A stretch of DNA of 64,000 nt, from the NCBI RefSeq assembly GCF_031846415.1, contig NZ_JAVRHT010000020.1, forward strand, positions 1 to 64,000, read 5' to 3'. Under the pieces are notes generated by a model. The model was not told where the DNA came from. It did no database searches and saw only the letters and a program-made list of their open reading frames with translations. Positions 45,898 to 57,565 of the stretch are shown here, one piece after another (position 1 is the first letter of the stretch; each line of letters opens with the position of its first letter). The position numbers and the translations under genes were made by a program. Source of the stretch: Rubrivirga litoralis. Lineage in GTDB: Bacteria > Bacteroidota > Rhodothermia > Rhodothermales > Rubricoccaceae.

Positions 45898-47244
45898 CTA
45901 TCCCTCTTTGACCAGCTCGAACCGCTCGAGGAACTTCGTGTCGAAGTCGCCCGCGAGGAAGCGCGGGTCCTGGAGCAGCTGCTGGTGGAAGGGGACCGTC
46001 GTGTGGAGGCCCTCGATGATGAACTCGTCGAGCGCCCGGAGCATCTTGCGGATCGCCCGCTCGCGCGTGTCCTCGCGGACGATGAGCTTGGCGATGAGCG
46101 AGTCGTAGGTGGGCGGGACCGTGTAGCCGGCGAACACGTGCGTGTCGCACCGAACGCCCCGCCCCTTCGGGCTGTGGAAGGCGGTGATTGTGCCCGGCGA
46201 GGGCGAGAAGTTGCGGAACGGGTCCTCGGCGTTGATCCGGCACTCGATGGAGTGGCCGCGCGGGGCGCGGTCGCCGCTCGTAATCGTCTCGCCCGAGGCC
46301 ACGCGGATCTGCCACTCGATCAGGTCCGTGTCGGTCACTTCCTCCGTCACCGGATGCTCGACCTGGATCCGCGTGTTCATCTCCATAAAGTAGAAGTCGC
46401 GGTTCTTGTCGAGCAGGAACTCGACCGTGCCTGCCCCGCGGTAGTTGACCGCGAGCGCGCCGTCGATCGCGGCCCGGCCCATCCGCTCGCGGAGGTCGGC
46501 GTCGACGACGGGGCTGGGCGACTCTTCGAGGAGCTTCTGGTGGCGGCGCTGGATCGAGCACTCGCGCTCGCCAAAGTGGACGACCGTGCCCTGGCCGTCG
46601 CCGACGAGTTGGATCTCGACGTGGCGCGGCTCCTCGACGAACTTCTCGATGTAGAGCCGGCCGTCGCCGAAGGCGTTGGCGGCCTCGGTCCCGGCGGCCA
46701 CGAACAGCTTCTCGAACTCGGCCTCATTGCTGGCCATGCGCATGCCGCGGCCGCCGCCGCCGGCCGACGCCTTGATCATGACCGGGAAGCCGGCCTCGCG
46801 CGCCGTCGCGAGCCCCTCGGCCACGTCGGCGACCGCCCCGCCCGAGCCGGGCACGACGGGGACGCCGGCCTCGCGCATGGTCTCCTTGGCGACCGACTTG
46901 TCGCCCATCTTCGAGATCGTCTCGGGGCGCGGGCCGATAAAGGTGAGGTCGTGGTCGTCGCAGACGCGGGCGAACTCGGCGTTCTCGGCCAGGAACCCGT
47001 AGCCCGGGTGGACGGCGTCGGCGCCCGTGACCTCGGCCGCCGCGATGATCGACGGGATGTGGAGGTAGCTCTTAGCGCTCGGCGGCGGCCCGATGCACAC
47101 GGCCTCGTCGGCGAACTTGACGGGCAGCGAGTCGCGGTCGATCGTCGAGTAGACGGCGACCGTCTTGATCCCCATCTCGCGGCACGTCCGGATGATGCGG
47201 AGCGCGATCTCGCCGCGGTTGGCGATCAGGACTTTTTTAATCAT
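45898..47244 (-). CDS. accC: Acetyl-CoA carboxylase, biotin carboxylase subunit
   Basis: ATP-dependent carboxylation of biotin on AccB, the first step of fatty-acid synthesis. It begins MIKKVLIANRGEIALRIIRT. The ATP-grasp has the Gly-rich loop KASAGGGGRGMR near 160, EKFVEEPRHVEIQ, MNTRIQVEHPVTEE (catalytic Glu/Asn) and GHSIECRINAEDP. Length 448 is standard. A frame open 16 codons upstream belongs to spacer sequence. Downstream of accB by 69 nt. Confidence 0.97.
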   Translation of the reverse strand: MIKKVLIANRGEIALRIIRTCREMGIKTVAVYSTIDRDSLPVKFADEAVCIGPPPSAKSYLHIPSIIAAAEVTGADAVHPGYGFLAENAEFARVCDDHDLTFIGPRPETISKMGDKSVAKETMREAGVPVVPGSGGAVADVAEGLATAREAGFPVMIKASAGGGGRGMRMASNEAEFEKLFVAAGTEAANAFGDGRLYIEKFVEEPRHVEIQLVGDGQGTVVHFGERECSIQRRHQKLLEESPSPVVDADLRERMGRAAIDGALAVNYRGAGTVEFLLDKNRDFYFMEMNTRIQVEHPVTEEVTDTDLIEWQIRVASGETITSGDRAPRGHSIECRINAEDPFRNFSPSPGTITAFHSPKGRGVRCDTHVFAGYTVPPTYDSLIAKLIVREDTRERAIRKMLRALDEFIIEGLHTTVPFHQQLLQDPRFLAGDFDTKFLERFELVKEG

Positions 47245-47313
47245 GGAGCGTGTTGCGTGTTGCGTGTCCAGTGTTTGCATGTAAACACGCAAGGCTGAAC
47301 ACGTAACAGGGCT
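47245..47313 (-). repeat. Inverted-repeat spacer between accB and accC
   Basis: The minus strand after the accB TAG has GTTACGTGTTC and TTGCGTGTTTACATGC, mirrored by GCAAACAC, GACACGCAACACGCAACACG and then the accC ATG. Several nested hairpins are possible. Architecture matches the two spacers downstream but with different words. Confidence 0.7.
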
Positions 47314-47817
47314 CTACTTTTCGATCACGAACAGGGGCTGGTCGAACTCAACCGGCTCCGCGTTCTCGACGAGGAGCCGGGTGACGGTCCCGGCCTCCTC
47401 GGCCTGGATCTCGTTCATGAGCTTCATCGCCTCGATGATGCACAGCGTCTGGCCGACCTCGACGCGGTCGCCGACGGCCACGAACGGGTCGGCCTCGGGC
47501 GAGGGCGCGGCGTAAAACGTGCCGACGATGGGCGCGAGGACCAGCGACTCGTTCGCGCCCGAGCCGGGCTCGGCGGCCGCCCCGCCCTCGTCCGGCGCGG
47601 GCGGGGCGGGCGACACGGCGGCGGGCGCAGTGCTGGGCGGGGCGGCGGCGGCCGGCGGCGCCGTCATCACGACGGGCGGGGCGGTCGACGCCGGCGCCGG
47701 CCGCTGCGTGGCGCGGACGGTCAGCTTGAACCCCTCCTCTTCGACCTTCACCTCGGCCAGGCCGCTCTCGGCGACGATCTCGAGGAGGCGCTGAATCTTG
47801 TCGAGGTCCATGTCCAT
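47314..47817 (-). CDS. accB: Acetyl-CoA carboxylase, biotin carboxyl carrier protein
   Basis: A 167-residue carrier. Residues 1-35 form the N-terminal dimerisation region (DKIQRLLEIVAESGLAEVKV). A Pro/Ala linker (38-90), partly encoded by GC 11-mers, leads to the biotinyl domain with the biotinylated Lys132 in IIEAMKLMNEIQ. It is upstream of accC and downstream of efp in one direction, the common bacterial order. Confidence 0.96.
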   Translation of the reverse strand: MDMDLDKIQRLLEIVAESGLAEVKVEEEGFKLTVRATQRPAPASTAPPVVMTAPPAAAAPPSTAPAAVSPAPPAPDEGGAAAEPGSGANESLVLAPIVGTFYAAPSPEADPFVAVGDRVEVGQTLCIIEAMKLMNEIQAEEAGTVTRLLVENAEPVEFDQPLFVIEK

Positions 47818-47910
47818 GTGCCAGAGCGGGCGGGGCGGAGAGGCGCGGAATCTACGGCGCGGGGCGGCGGAGCGGTACCGGGCCGCCCCGCCCGTTCAGT
47901 CCGACGGGCG

Positions 47911-48480
47911 CTAGGCGGCCGTCACGCGGGTTTGGTAGGAGCCCGTCTCCGGGTCCACGCGGACGATGTCGCCCTCGTTGATGAAGAGCGGCACCTGGAC
48001 CGTCGCCCCGCTCTCGAGCGTGGCCGGCTTGGTGGCGCCGGTCGCCGTGTCGCCCTTGAGGCCGGGGTCGGTCTGCGAGACCGCGAGCTCGACCATGCGC
48101 GGGAGCTCGACGTTGAGCGGCTCGTCGGAGCCGGCGTCGAAGAGGACGTCGATCATGCCGCCCTCCTTGATAAACTCCTTGCCCGTCACGAGGTCGCTGC
48201 GGAGCGTCCGCTGCTCGTACGTCTCGGTGTTCATAAAGTGGAGGCCCAGGTCGTCCTCGTAGAGGTACTGCATCTGGCGGCGTTCGACGCGGACGTCCTC
48301 GACCTTCTCGCCGGCCCGGAACGTGGTGTCGACGATCTTCCCGTTGCGGACGTTCTTGAGCTTCCCGCGCACGAACGCCCCGCCCTTGCCGGGCTTGACG
48401 TGCATGAACTCAACGATCTGCCAGAGGTCGTTCTTCCAGTTGAGGACGAGGCCGTTGCGGAAGTCTTGCGTGGAGGCCAT
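47911..48480 (-). CDS. efp: Translation elongation factor P
   Basis: A 189-residue three-domain factor that relieves ribosome stalling at polyproline. The loop VKPGKGGAF carries Lys32, the usual modification site, so a Lys-type modification pathway would be expected; no epmA/epmB or ymfI gene is in the window. The many APP/PPRP stretches encoded by the GC word make EF-P especially relevant here. Start ATG 48480; a TAGCTTTT element lies 27 nt upstream. Confidence 0.97.
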   Translation of the reverse strand: MASTQDFRNGLVLNWKNDLWQIVEFMHVKPGKGGAFVRGKLKNVRNGKIVDTTFRAGEKVEDVRVERRQMQYLYEDDLGLHFMNTETYEQRTLRSDLVTGKEFIKEGGMIDVLFDAGSDEPLNVELPRMVELAVSQTDPGLKGDTATGATKPATLESGATVQVPLFINEGDIVRVDPETGSYQTRVTAA

Positions 48481-48507
48481 GCGGTCGGGGCGGGGTGGCG
48501 TGGGCGG

Positions 48508-48515
48508 AAAAGCTA
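48508..48515 (-). promoter_or_regulatory. Candidate -7 element TAGCTTTT for efp
   Basis: TAGCTTTT on the minus strand, 27 nt before the efp ATG. It could drive the efp-accB-accC-gcvH-guaA run. Confidence 0.45.
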
Positions 48516-48802
48516 CTCCGCCGCCGCCCCGCCCGCGGCGAATCGCGCGTGGAGCCGGGCGGCCCCGGTGGACCTAACGGGCGGGGCGGCGCTCCTCCCG
48601 CACCCAGACGCGGACGCTCGCCGGCCCGAACGCCTGCGCGCCGACGCCGCCGGCCGGCGCGAGCCCGTCCAGGTCCACCGCCCCGCCCTCGGCGTCGGTG
48701 GGCGGAGCCAGAGGGCCGGCACGGGCGGGGCGGGGGTGTGCGGGCGGGGCGGCCGCAGACTAACGCCCGGCCCCGCCCGTGCGCGTCGGCCCGAGGTCGG
48801 GG

Positions 48803-48826
48803 ACTCGGTACGGGGCGCTCGGTACA
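48803..48826 (-). repeat. Distal GTAC arm facing the serA stop
   Basis: Minus strand GTACCGAGCGCCCCGTACC, complementary in part to the GGTACGGG tandem that follows the serA stop. Together they could form a long-range hairpin across the gap. Confidence 0.5.
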
Positions 48827-48962
48827 GAGGGCGGGGCGGGCGACCGTCCAGGGCCGCCCCGCCGTTGCGTGCAACGGCGCTACAGGGTCCCGCCAGGGCG
48901 GAGCGGTCGGGGGCGACGCGACCGCCCCGCCCCCGCGCCGTGCGGGCGGGGCGGGCACCTTC

Positions 48963-48997
48963 CCGTACCCCGTACCCCGTACCCCGTACCGGCCTTA
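48963..48997 (-). repeat. GGTACGGG tandem after the serA stop
   Basis: From the TAA stop the minus strand reads GGCC then four consecutive GGTACGGG-type units. It is the fourth GTAC element found directly after a stop codon in this window. Confidence 0.75.
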
Positions 48998-50224
48998 AAA
49001 CAGGACGCGCGTGCGGATCGTCCCCTCAACCTCGCGGAGCGCGCCGAGCGCCTCGTCCGACGTCCGGCCGTCGAGGTCGGTCACGACGTAGCCCAGGTCG
49101 CCGCGCGTCTGGAGAAACTGGGCCTCGACGTTCGCTCCGACGTCGGAGAACACGCCGTTGACGGCCGCGATCACGCCCGGCACGTTCCGGTGCATGTGCA
49201 AGATGCGGTGGGCGCCCGGGTGCGGCGGGAGCGCCACCTCGGGCACGTTCACCGACGTCTCCGTGCTCCCGTTGTCGCTGTAGCGGACGAGCTTGCCGGC
49301 CACCTCGGCGCCGATGTTCTCCTGGGCCTCGACCGTCGAGCCGCCAACGTGCGGCGTCAAGAGCGCCCGGTCGATCCCCTGGAGCGGCGACGTGAACGGG
49401 TCGTCGTTCGAGGCCGGCTCGGTTGGGTACACGTCGACGGCGGCGCCGGCGAGGTGGCCGCGCCCGAGCGCCGCGGCGAGCGCGCTGAGGTCGACGACCG
49501 ACCCGCGCGAGGCGTTGAGGAGCACGGCGTCGGGCTTCATGCGCGCGATCTCGGCCGCCCCGACGAGCCCCCGCGTTTGCGACGTGTCCGGCACGTGGAG
49601 CGTGACGACGTCGGCCTGGTCCAGCAGGGCGCCCAGACTGGGGGCGGGGTGGGCGTTCCCGAGCGGGAGCGTGGCGGCCGTGTCGTAGAACACGACGCGC
49701 ATCCCGAGCCCCTCGGCCAGCACCGAGAGCTGCTTGCCGATGTTGCCGTAGCCCACGATTCCCAGCGTCTTGCCGCGGATCTCGCGGCTCGTCCCCACGC
49801 TCTTGGCCCACTCGCCGCGGTGCGCCCGCGCGTTCTTCTCGGGCACGCCGCGGAGCAGCAGGATGGCCTCCGCGAGCACCAACTCGGCGACGGACCGCGT
49901 GTTCGAGAACGGGGCGTTGAACACGGCCACGCCGCGCCGGCTCGCCGCCTCCAGGTCAATCTGGTTGGTCCCGATGCAGAACGCGCCCACGGCGACCAGC
50001 TTCTCGGCCGCCCTGAACACGTCGGCCGTCAGCTGCGTCCGCGAGCGGATGCCCAGAAAGTGCACGTCGCGGACGAGGTCGAGGAGCGCGTCGCCGGTCG
50101 CCGCCCCGCCCTCGCGCTCGACGCGCGTGTAGCCGGCCTCCCGGAAGGCCCGGACGGCGGTGTCGTGAACGCCCTCCAGGAGCAGGACCTTGATCTTGTC
50201 TTTGTCGAGCGACGTGGCGGCCAT
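48995..50224 (-). CDS. serA: D-3-phosphoglycerate dehydrogenase
   Basis: First step of serine synthesis: oxidises 3-phosphoglycerate with NAD. A 409-residue enzyme of the Escherichia coli-like length class with C-terminal ACT domain. Visible blocks are VGAFCIGTNQIDL, the NAD-binding GIVGYGNIGKQLS near 157, LLNASRGSVVDL, and the catalytic His in LLTPHVGGSTVEAQ. The ACT region begins near residue 335 (HMHRNVPGVIAAVNGVFSD) and would bind serine for feedback control. Monocistronic, about 500 bp upstream of efp. Confidence 0.96.
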   Translation of the reverse strand: MAATSLDKDKIKVLLLEGVHDTAVRAFREAGYTRVEREGGAATGDALLDLVRDVHFLGIRSRTQLTADVFRAAEKLVAVGAFCIGTNQIDLEAASRRGVAVFNAPFSNTRSVAELVLAEAILLLRGVPEKNARAHRGEWAKSVGTSREIRGKTLGIVGYGNIGKQLSVLAEGLGMRVVFYDTAATLPLGNAHPAPSLGALLDQADVVTLHVPDTSQTRGLVGAAEIARMKPDAVLLNASRGSVVDLSALAAALGRGHLAGAAVDVYPTEPASNDDPFTSPLQGIDRALLTPHVGGSTVEAQENIGAEVAGKLVRYSDNGSTETSVNVPEVALPPHPGAHRILHMHRNVPGVIAAVNGVFSDVGANVEAQFLQTRGDLGYVVTDLDGRTSDEALGALREVEGTIRTRVLF

Positions 50225-50424
50225 CGGGCGGGGCGGTCGTGGGGCGGGGCGCGCCGGTCGAACCGGCCGCGCGGCGCGCTGATCCGGGCGGCTCGGGCGG
50301 GGCGGCCCCGGAAACGTGCGGCGGCGGTTAACGGCCGCCGGGCAGGCTCCGATACCTGCGTCCCGTTCCCCCGCCGCCCCGGACCGTGCCCACCGCCCCG
50401 CCCGCCCCGCCCGCCACCGAGGCC

Positions 50425-53406
<2,982 letters not shown>

Positions 53407-53517
53407 GGGACAATGGCGAAGGGGCGCGGGGCAGGGCCGCCGCCCCGCCCGTGGCCGCCGCCCCGCCCACGCCGAGGGCGGGGCGGGCACCGTGGGGCGG
53501 GGTGGCGCGCGCTCCCA

Positions 53518-53536
53518 GGGCGACCGCCGCTCGCCC
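53518..53536 (-). repeat. GGGCGACC palindrome touching the helicase stop codon
   Basis: GGGCGACC-GCC-GCTCGCCC, one mismatch from the copy at 8068, and again immediately followed by the CTA that is the TAG stop of the minus-strand gene. Confidence 0.62.
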
Positions 53537-55897
53537 CTACTCGACCACCTGGAGGCGCGCGAACGCCAGCTTCAGCTTTTTCTGGCCGACCGAGTTAAAA
53601 AACACCGTCGCCGCGGCGCGCTCGCCGGCGCCCTCGACGGCCAGCACCTTCCCGTTCCCGAACGAGCGGTGGTGCACACGGACGCCCGGCACGATCGCCG
53701 ACTCGCCCTCGTCGTAGACGACCTCGCGCTCGCCGGACGCGACCCGCTTGGTCTTCCGCTTGGGGCCGCTGTCCGGCCGCAGCGAGCGCTTCCAGTAGTC
53801 CGGCGACATGTCGCCGTAGCCGCCCGTGCCGCCGGCCGACGGCTCGAACCGCCCCGCCCGCGCCTCGAACCGGCCGCCGGACTCCGTGCGCAGCAGGTCG
53901 TCGCCGTCGAGCTCGTCGAGGAACCGGCTGCGGACGCTCGACTGCTGGTCGCCGTAGCGGTACCGGCTCCGGGCGTAGCTGAGGTAGAGGGCCTCCTCGG
54001 CGCGCGTCACGCCGACGTAGAGGAGCCGCCGCTCCTCCTCCAGCTCCGTCGGGTCCTGGGCCGCCTTGGCGAGCGGGAACAGGCCCTCCTCCAGCCCGGT
54101 CACGAACACGACCTTGAACTCGAGCCCCTTCGAGGCGTGGAGCGTCATGAGCGTGACGCGGTTGTCGTCGTCGCCCAGGCGGTCCACGTCGGCCACGAGG
54201 CTCACCTCTTGCAAGAACTCGCTCAGCGTACGCGGCTCGCCGGACGGGTCGCCGCCGGCGAACTCGGCAACGGCGTTGAGCAGCTCATGGATGTTCTCCA
54301 ACCGGGCCAGCGCCTCGGGCGTGTTCTGGTCGCGGTACGACTGGAGCAGCCCGGTCTCCTGGATGAGCTCGCGGGCGAGCTCGTCGGCCGGCGCCGTCTG
54401 CGCCTTCGAGGCGAACCGCGAGACCAAAAACCCGAACCCCTCGACGGCCTTCGCCGCGCGCGCCGAGAGCCCCGCCCCGCCCGGGTCCTGGACCGCCTGC
54501 CACAGCCCGACCCGGTGCTCGGTCGCGTAGGCGCGGAGCTGGTCGACCGTCTTGCCGCCGATCCCGCGCGTCGGCGTGTTGACGACGCGGAGCAGCGACG
54601 CCTCGTCGGACGGGTTGACGGCGAGGCGGAGGTAGGCGAGCGCGTCCTTGATCTCCTTGCGCTGGTAGAAGCTCACGCCGCCGACGAGCCGGTACGGGAT
54701 CCCGCCCCGCCGGAGCGCCTCCTCGATCGAGCGCGACTGGGCGTTCGTCCGGTAGAGCACGGCCACGTCGGACCACCCGATGCCGGACCGCGAGCGGAGG
54801 TCGCGGATCGTCCGCTCCACCTTCTGCGCCTCGTCGCGCTCCGACAGCGCCTCCATGAGGATGACGGGGTCGCCCTCGGAGTTGTCGGTCCAGAGCGTCT
54901 TGTCGAGCTGCTTCGTGTTGCCGCTGATGACGGCGTCGGCCAGGCGCACGATCCGCTGCGTGCTCCGGTAGTTCTGCTCCAGGCGGATCGTCTTGGCCTC
55001 GGGGTAGTCCTTCTGGAACGAGAGGATGTTCTGGATGTCGGCCCCGCGGAAGGCGTAGATGCTCTGGGCGTCGTCGCCGACCACACAGATGTTGCGGTGC
55101 TCGGCGGCCAGGAGCTTGGCGAGCACGTACTGCGTCCGGTTCGTGTCCTGGTACTCGTCGATGTGGAGGTAGCGCCACCGCCGCTGGTACTCTTTGAGGA
55201 CATCCGGGTGCTGCTCGAAGAGGCGGATGGGCCACCCGAGCAGGTCGTCGAAGTCCATCGCGTTGGCCTGCCGGAGCGCCGCGTTGTAGGGCGCGTAGAG
55301 CCGTGCTGCGGCCTCGGTGAACGGGTCGCCCGCGAGGCGCGCGTACTCGTCCGGCCCCACCTGGGCGTTCTTGGCGCCCGAGATCGCGCTCCGCACCGAC
55401 CGCGGCGTGACGCGCTTGGGGTCGACCCCGTAGCGCGTCATGAGCTCCTTGAGGAGCCGCTCGGTGTCGTCGGAGTCGTAGATCGTGAAGTTGCGCGAGA
55501 ACCCGATCTTGTCGGCCTCGCGGCGGAGCACGCGGCTAAAGACGCTGTGGAACGTGCCCATCCACATGCCCTTGGCCTCGTCGCCCACGAGGTCGGTCAC
55601 GCGGGCGCGCATCTCGCGGGCGGCCTTGTTGGTGAAGGTGAGGGCGAGGATCTGGCTCGGCCACGCCTTTTTGGCCGCGATGAGGACGGCCACCCGGTGC
55701 GTGAGCGTCCGCGTCTTGCCCGAGCCCGGCCCGGCGATGATCATGACCGGCCCCTCGGTCGTGCCGGCCGCCTCCTGCTGGGCCGGGTTGAGGCCGCCCA
55801 GGAGCGCCTCGACGGCGCCGTCGTCGGCGGAGGCCGTGGGCGGGGCGGGGCGGTCGGGGCCGCCGTCGGGCGGGGGGCGGAGGGCGAACGTCTTCAT
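53537..55897 (-). CDS. pcrA: ATP-dependent DNA helicase PcrA/UvrD
   Basis: A 786-residue SF1A 3'-5' helicase for repair and removal of stalled complexes. The motifs in order are Walker A AGPGSGKTRTL (55-65), Ia TFTNKAAREMRARV, II DEYQDTNRTQ, III VGDDAQSIYAFRGAD, IV QNYRST, V TLMTLHASKGLEFK and VI VGVTRAEEALYLSYA. The C-terminal GVRVHHRSFGNGKVLAVEG segment is the Tudor-like RNA-polymerase-binding domain of PcrA. Start ATG 55897 follows a -7 element. No adjacent repair gene. Confidence 0.97.
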   Translation of the reverse strand: MKTFALRPPPDGGPDRPAPPTASADDGAVEALLGGLNPAQQEAAGTTEGPVMIIAGPGSGKTRTLTHRVAVLIAAKKAWPSQILALTFTNKAAREMRARVTDLVGDEAKGMWMGTFHSVFSRVLRREADKIGFSRNFTIYDSDDTERLLKELMTRYGVDPKRVTPRSVRSAISGAKNAQVGPDEYARLAGDPFTEAAARLYAPYNAALRQANAMDFDDLLGWPIRLFEQHPDVLKEYQRRWRYLHIDEYQDTNRTQYVLAKLLAAEHRNICVVGDDAQSIYAFRGADIQNILSFQKDYPEAKTIRLEQNYRSTQRIVRLADAVISGNTKQLDKTLWTDNSEGDPVILMEALSERDEAQKVERTIRDLRSRSGIGWSDVAVLYRTNAQSRSIEEALRRGGIPYRLVGGVSFYQRKEIKDALAYLRLAVNPSDEASLLRVVNTPTRGIGGKTVDQLRAYATEHRVGLWQAVQDPGGAGLSARAAKAVEGFGFLVSRFASKAQTAPADELARELIQETGLLQSYRDQNTPEALARLENIHELLNAVAEFAGGDPSGEPRTLSEFLQEVSLVADVDRLGDDDNRVTLMTLHASKGLEFKVVFVTGLEEGLFPLAKAAQDPTELEEERRLLYVGVTRAEEALYLSYARSRYRYGDQQSSVRSRFLDELDGDDLLRTESGGRFEARAGRFEPSAGGTGGYGDMSPDYWKRSLRPDSGPKRKTKRVASGEREVVYDEGESAIVPGVRVHHRSFGNGKVLAVEGAGERAAATVFFNSVGQKKLKLAFARLQVVE

Positions 55898-56389
55898 CGG
55901 AGCGGAGCAGTTTGGGTCTCGCCCGAACCTACGCGAGCGCGGCCGCGCCGGACGGCCCGCGCCGGGCGGGGCGGCGTGAATCCTGACGCCCACCCCGCCC
56001 TCGGCCGGCGGGATGCGTGCGGCGGGATGCGTGCGACCCTTCGGCCGCCCCGCCCCAGAAATACTCGTGTCGTGCCCGGGGCGGGCGGGGCGGTCAGGGA
56101 TGTCAGCGAGGCCCACGTGAGGCGGCGGCGGTTCCCCTCCTGGCCACCACGCAGCGTCGGCGCAGCGAAGAGGGGCCAGGACCCAAAGGGCGGGGTGGTT
56201 GTCGGGCGGGGCGGTTCGACATGGACCCGCCCCGCCCGTGGCCGCCCCGCCCGCGGAGTCCGTTTGCAGAGGGCGCGTCTGGGGCCGTCCCTGGGAGGCG
56301 CGTAGGGCGAACGGGCAGGAGCCGGGTCCGGCGGATCTGTGACGCGGGGGCGGGGTGGAACAGGCTCCCCTCTCCAACCCACCTCTGCT
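55898..56389. other. Gap between pcrA and DUF5335 gene (492 bp)
   Basis: Contains the pcrA promoter candidate, GC words in both orientations, and one copy of the word GGACCCAAAGGGCGG (56178-56192). No gene seen. Confidence 0.6.
55924..55931 (-). promoter_or_regulatory. Candidate -7 element TAGGTTCG for pcrA
   Basis: TAGGTTCG, minus strand, 26 nt before ATG 55897. Here it is not preceded by the GC 11-mer. Confidence 0.45.
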
Positions 56390-56713
56390 ATGGCCACCCG
56401 CTCCCTCGACCGCACCGACTGGAACGACTACTTCGACACCTTCTCCAAAGACCGGATCGAGGGCGGCGACGTCGGCAAGGCGCACGTCCGCGTCCTCTCC
56501 GAAGAGAACGGCGACCAGGTGCTCGCCGACTGGCTCCCGCTCCACGGCCTCACCTACGACCCCAAGGACGACCTGTTCGAGGTCGCGATGGAGGGCATGG
56601 ACCACCTGGTCAACAACCCGACCGAGATCCACGTCAAGGACGACGGCGACCTCCCGAGCTTCGAGGTGGTCCGCAAGGACGGCGACCGCGAGGTCATCGA
56701 GCTGAAGAAGTAG
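56390..56713 (+). CDS. DUF5335 family protein
   Basis: A 107-residue acidic protein with DWNDYFDTFSKDR, DQVLADWLPLHGLTYDPKDD and FEVAMEGMDHLVNNPTEIHV, typical of DUF5335 proteins found in stress-related neighbourhoods. Function unknown. Upstream of Dps in the same direction with a 150-bp gap. Confidence 0.85.
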   Translation: MATRSLDRTDWNDYFDTFSKDRIEGGDVGKAHVRVLSEENGDQVLADWLPLHGLTYDPKDDLFEVAMEGMDHLVNNPTEIHVKDDGDLPSFEVVRKDGDREVIELKK

Positions 56714-56863
56714 CGCCCGCCCGGCTCTGCATGCCCGCGCCCGCCCCGCCCGCTCCTGGGCGCGGCGGGCGTTCTCTGAAACGCCCGTGAGGGCGCGGGC
56801 GGGGCGGATCTGCCCCGCCCCGCCCCCGTTCGATACCCAACACTCTACTCTCCCCCTCTACGC

Positions 56864-57460
56864 ATGGCTACTCCGAAAAACGGCGCCTCCCAGCAGGCCC
56901 GCACCCCCTACCACACGCGCCTCGGCATTGACGAGGACAAGCGGCAGACGCTCGTCGGCCTCCTCAACAAGACGCTGGCCGCGACGAGCGACCTGTACTC
57001 CCAGACGAAGCAGGCGCACTGGAACGTCAAGGGCAAGGACTTCTACCAGCTCCACCTCCTCTACGACGAGCTGGCCGAGAAGCTGGAGGAGCCGCTCGAC
57101 CTCGTCGCCGAGCGCGTCGTGCTCCTGGGCGGCTACGCCTTCGGGACCGTCCGCATGGCGGCCCAGAGCAGCCCGATCTCGCCGTTCCCCGGGACCGAGG
57201 CCGAGGGCGACGACGACACGTTCAACGACCCGTCGTTCCTGACGACGCTGGCCGACCGCTGGGCCGAGTACGCCGACCACATCCGCGACGCCAACAAGGC
57301 GTCCGACGACGTGGGCGACCCGGGCACGACGGACCTCTACGACCAGATCACGCACATCGCCGACCGCGGCACGTGGTTCGTCGAGGCCCACCTCCAGCGC
57401 TACCACGGCGGCCTGAAGGAGCAGGGCCAGGACCCCGACCTCGAGGCCGTGGGCCAGTAA
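56864..57460 (+). CDS. dps: Dps-type DNA-protecting ferritin
   Basis: A 198-residue subunit of a 12-mer that oxidises and stores iron and protects DNA. The inter-subunit ferroxidase residues match Escherichia coli Dps at +1: His52 and His64 (QAHWNVKGKDFYQLHLLYDE), Asp68, Asp79 and Glu83. A 20-residue polar N-terminus with Lys could bind DNA. Start at ATG 56864. Confidence 0.95.
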   Translation: MATPKNGASQQARTPYHTRLGIDEDKRQTLVGLLNKTLAATSDLYSQTKQAHWNVKGKDFYQLHLLYDELAEKLEEPLDLVAERVVLLGGYAFGTVRMAAQSSPISPFPGTEAEGDDDTFNDPSFLTTLADRWAEYADHIRDANKASDDVGDPGTTDLYDQITHIADRGTWFVEAHLQRYHGGLKEQGQDPDLEAVGQ

Positions 57461-57481
57461 CCCCGCGCCTGCCGCCTCTCG

Positions 57482-57512
57482 CCGCCCCGCCCTGTCCAGG
57501 GCGGGGCGGTTT
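57482..57512 (+). terminator. Terminator formed by two opposed GC words
   Basis: CCGCCCCGCCCTG and CAGGGCGGGGCGG form a perfect 13-bp stem with loop TC, followed by TTT. It sits between convergent dps and the phosphatase gene and can serve dps. Both arms are copies of the window-wide 11-mer. Confidence 0.75.
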
Positions 57513-57565
57513 GCGTCGAGCCACCCCGCCCGGCGTGTCCGGTCCGCGAGCGGGGCGGGGTGGTC

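Larger units (their letters stand above)
48481..48994. other. Gap between efp and serA (514 bp)
   Basis: Holds the efp promoter candidate, many GC words and GTAC repeats at 48803-48826 and 48963-48992. A short minus-strand frame (GTG 48678 to TAG 48574) reads VDLDGLAPAGGVGAQAFGP and so on for 34 residues with protein-like composition; it may be a remnant of a larger gene, but evidence is thin. Confidence 0.5.

Noticed and set aside
48963..48997. GTAC tandem as a CRISPR-like array
   Set aside because: Units are 7-8 bp without spacers, and no cas gene is present.
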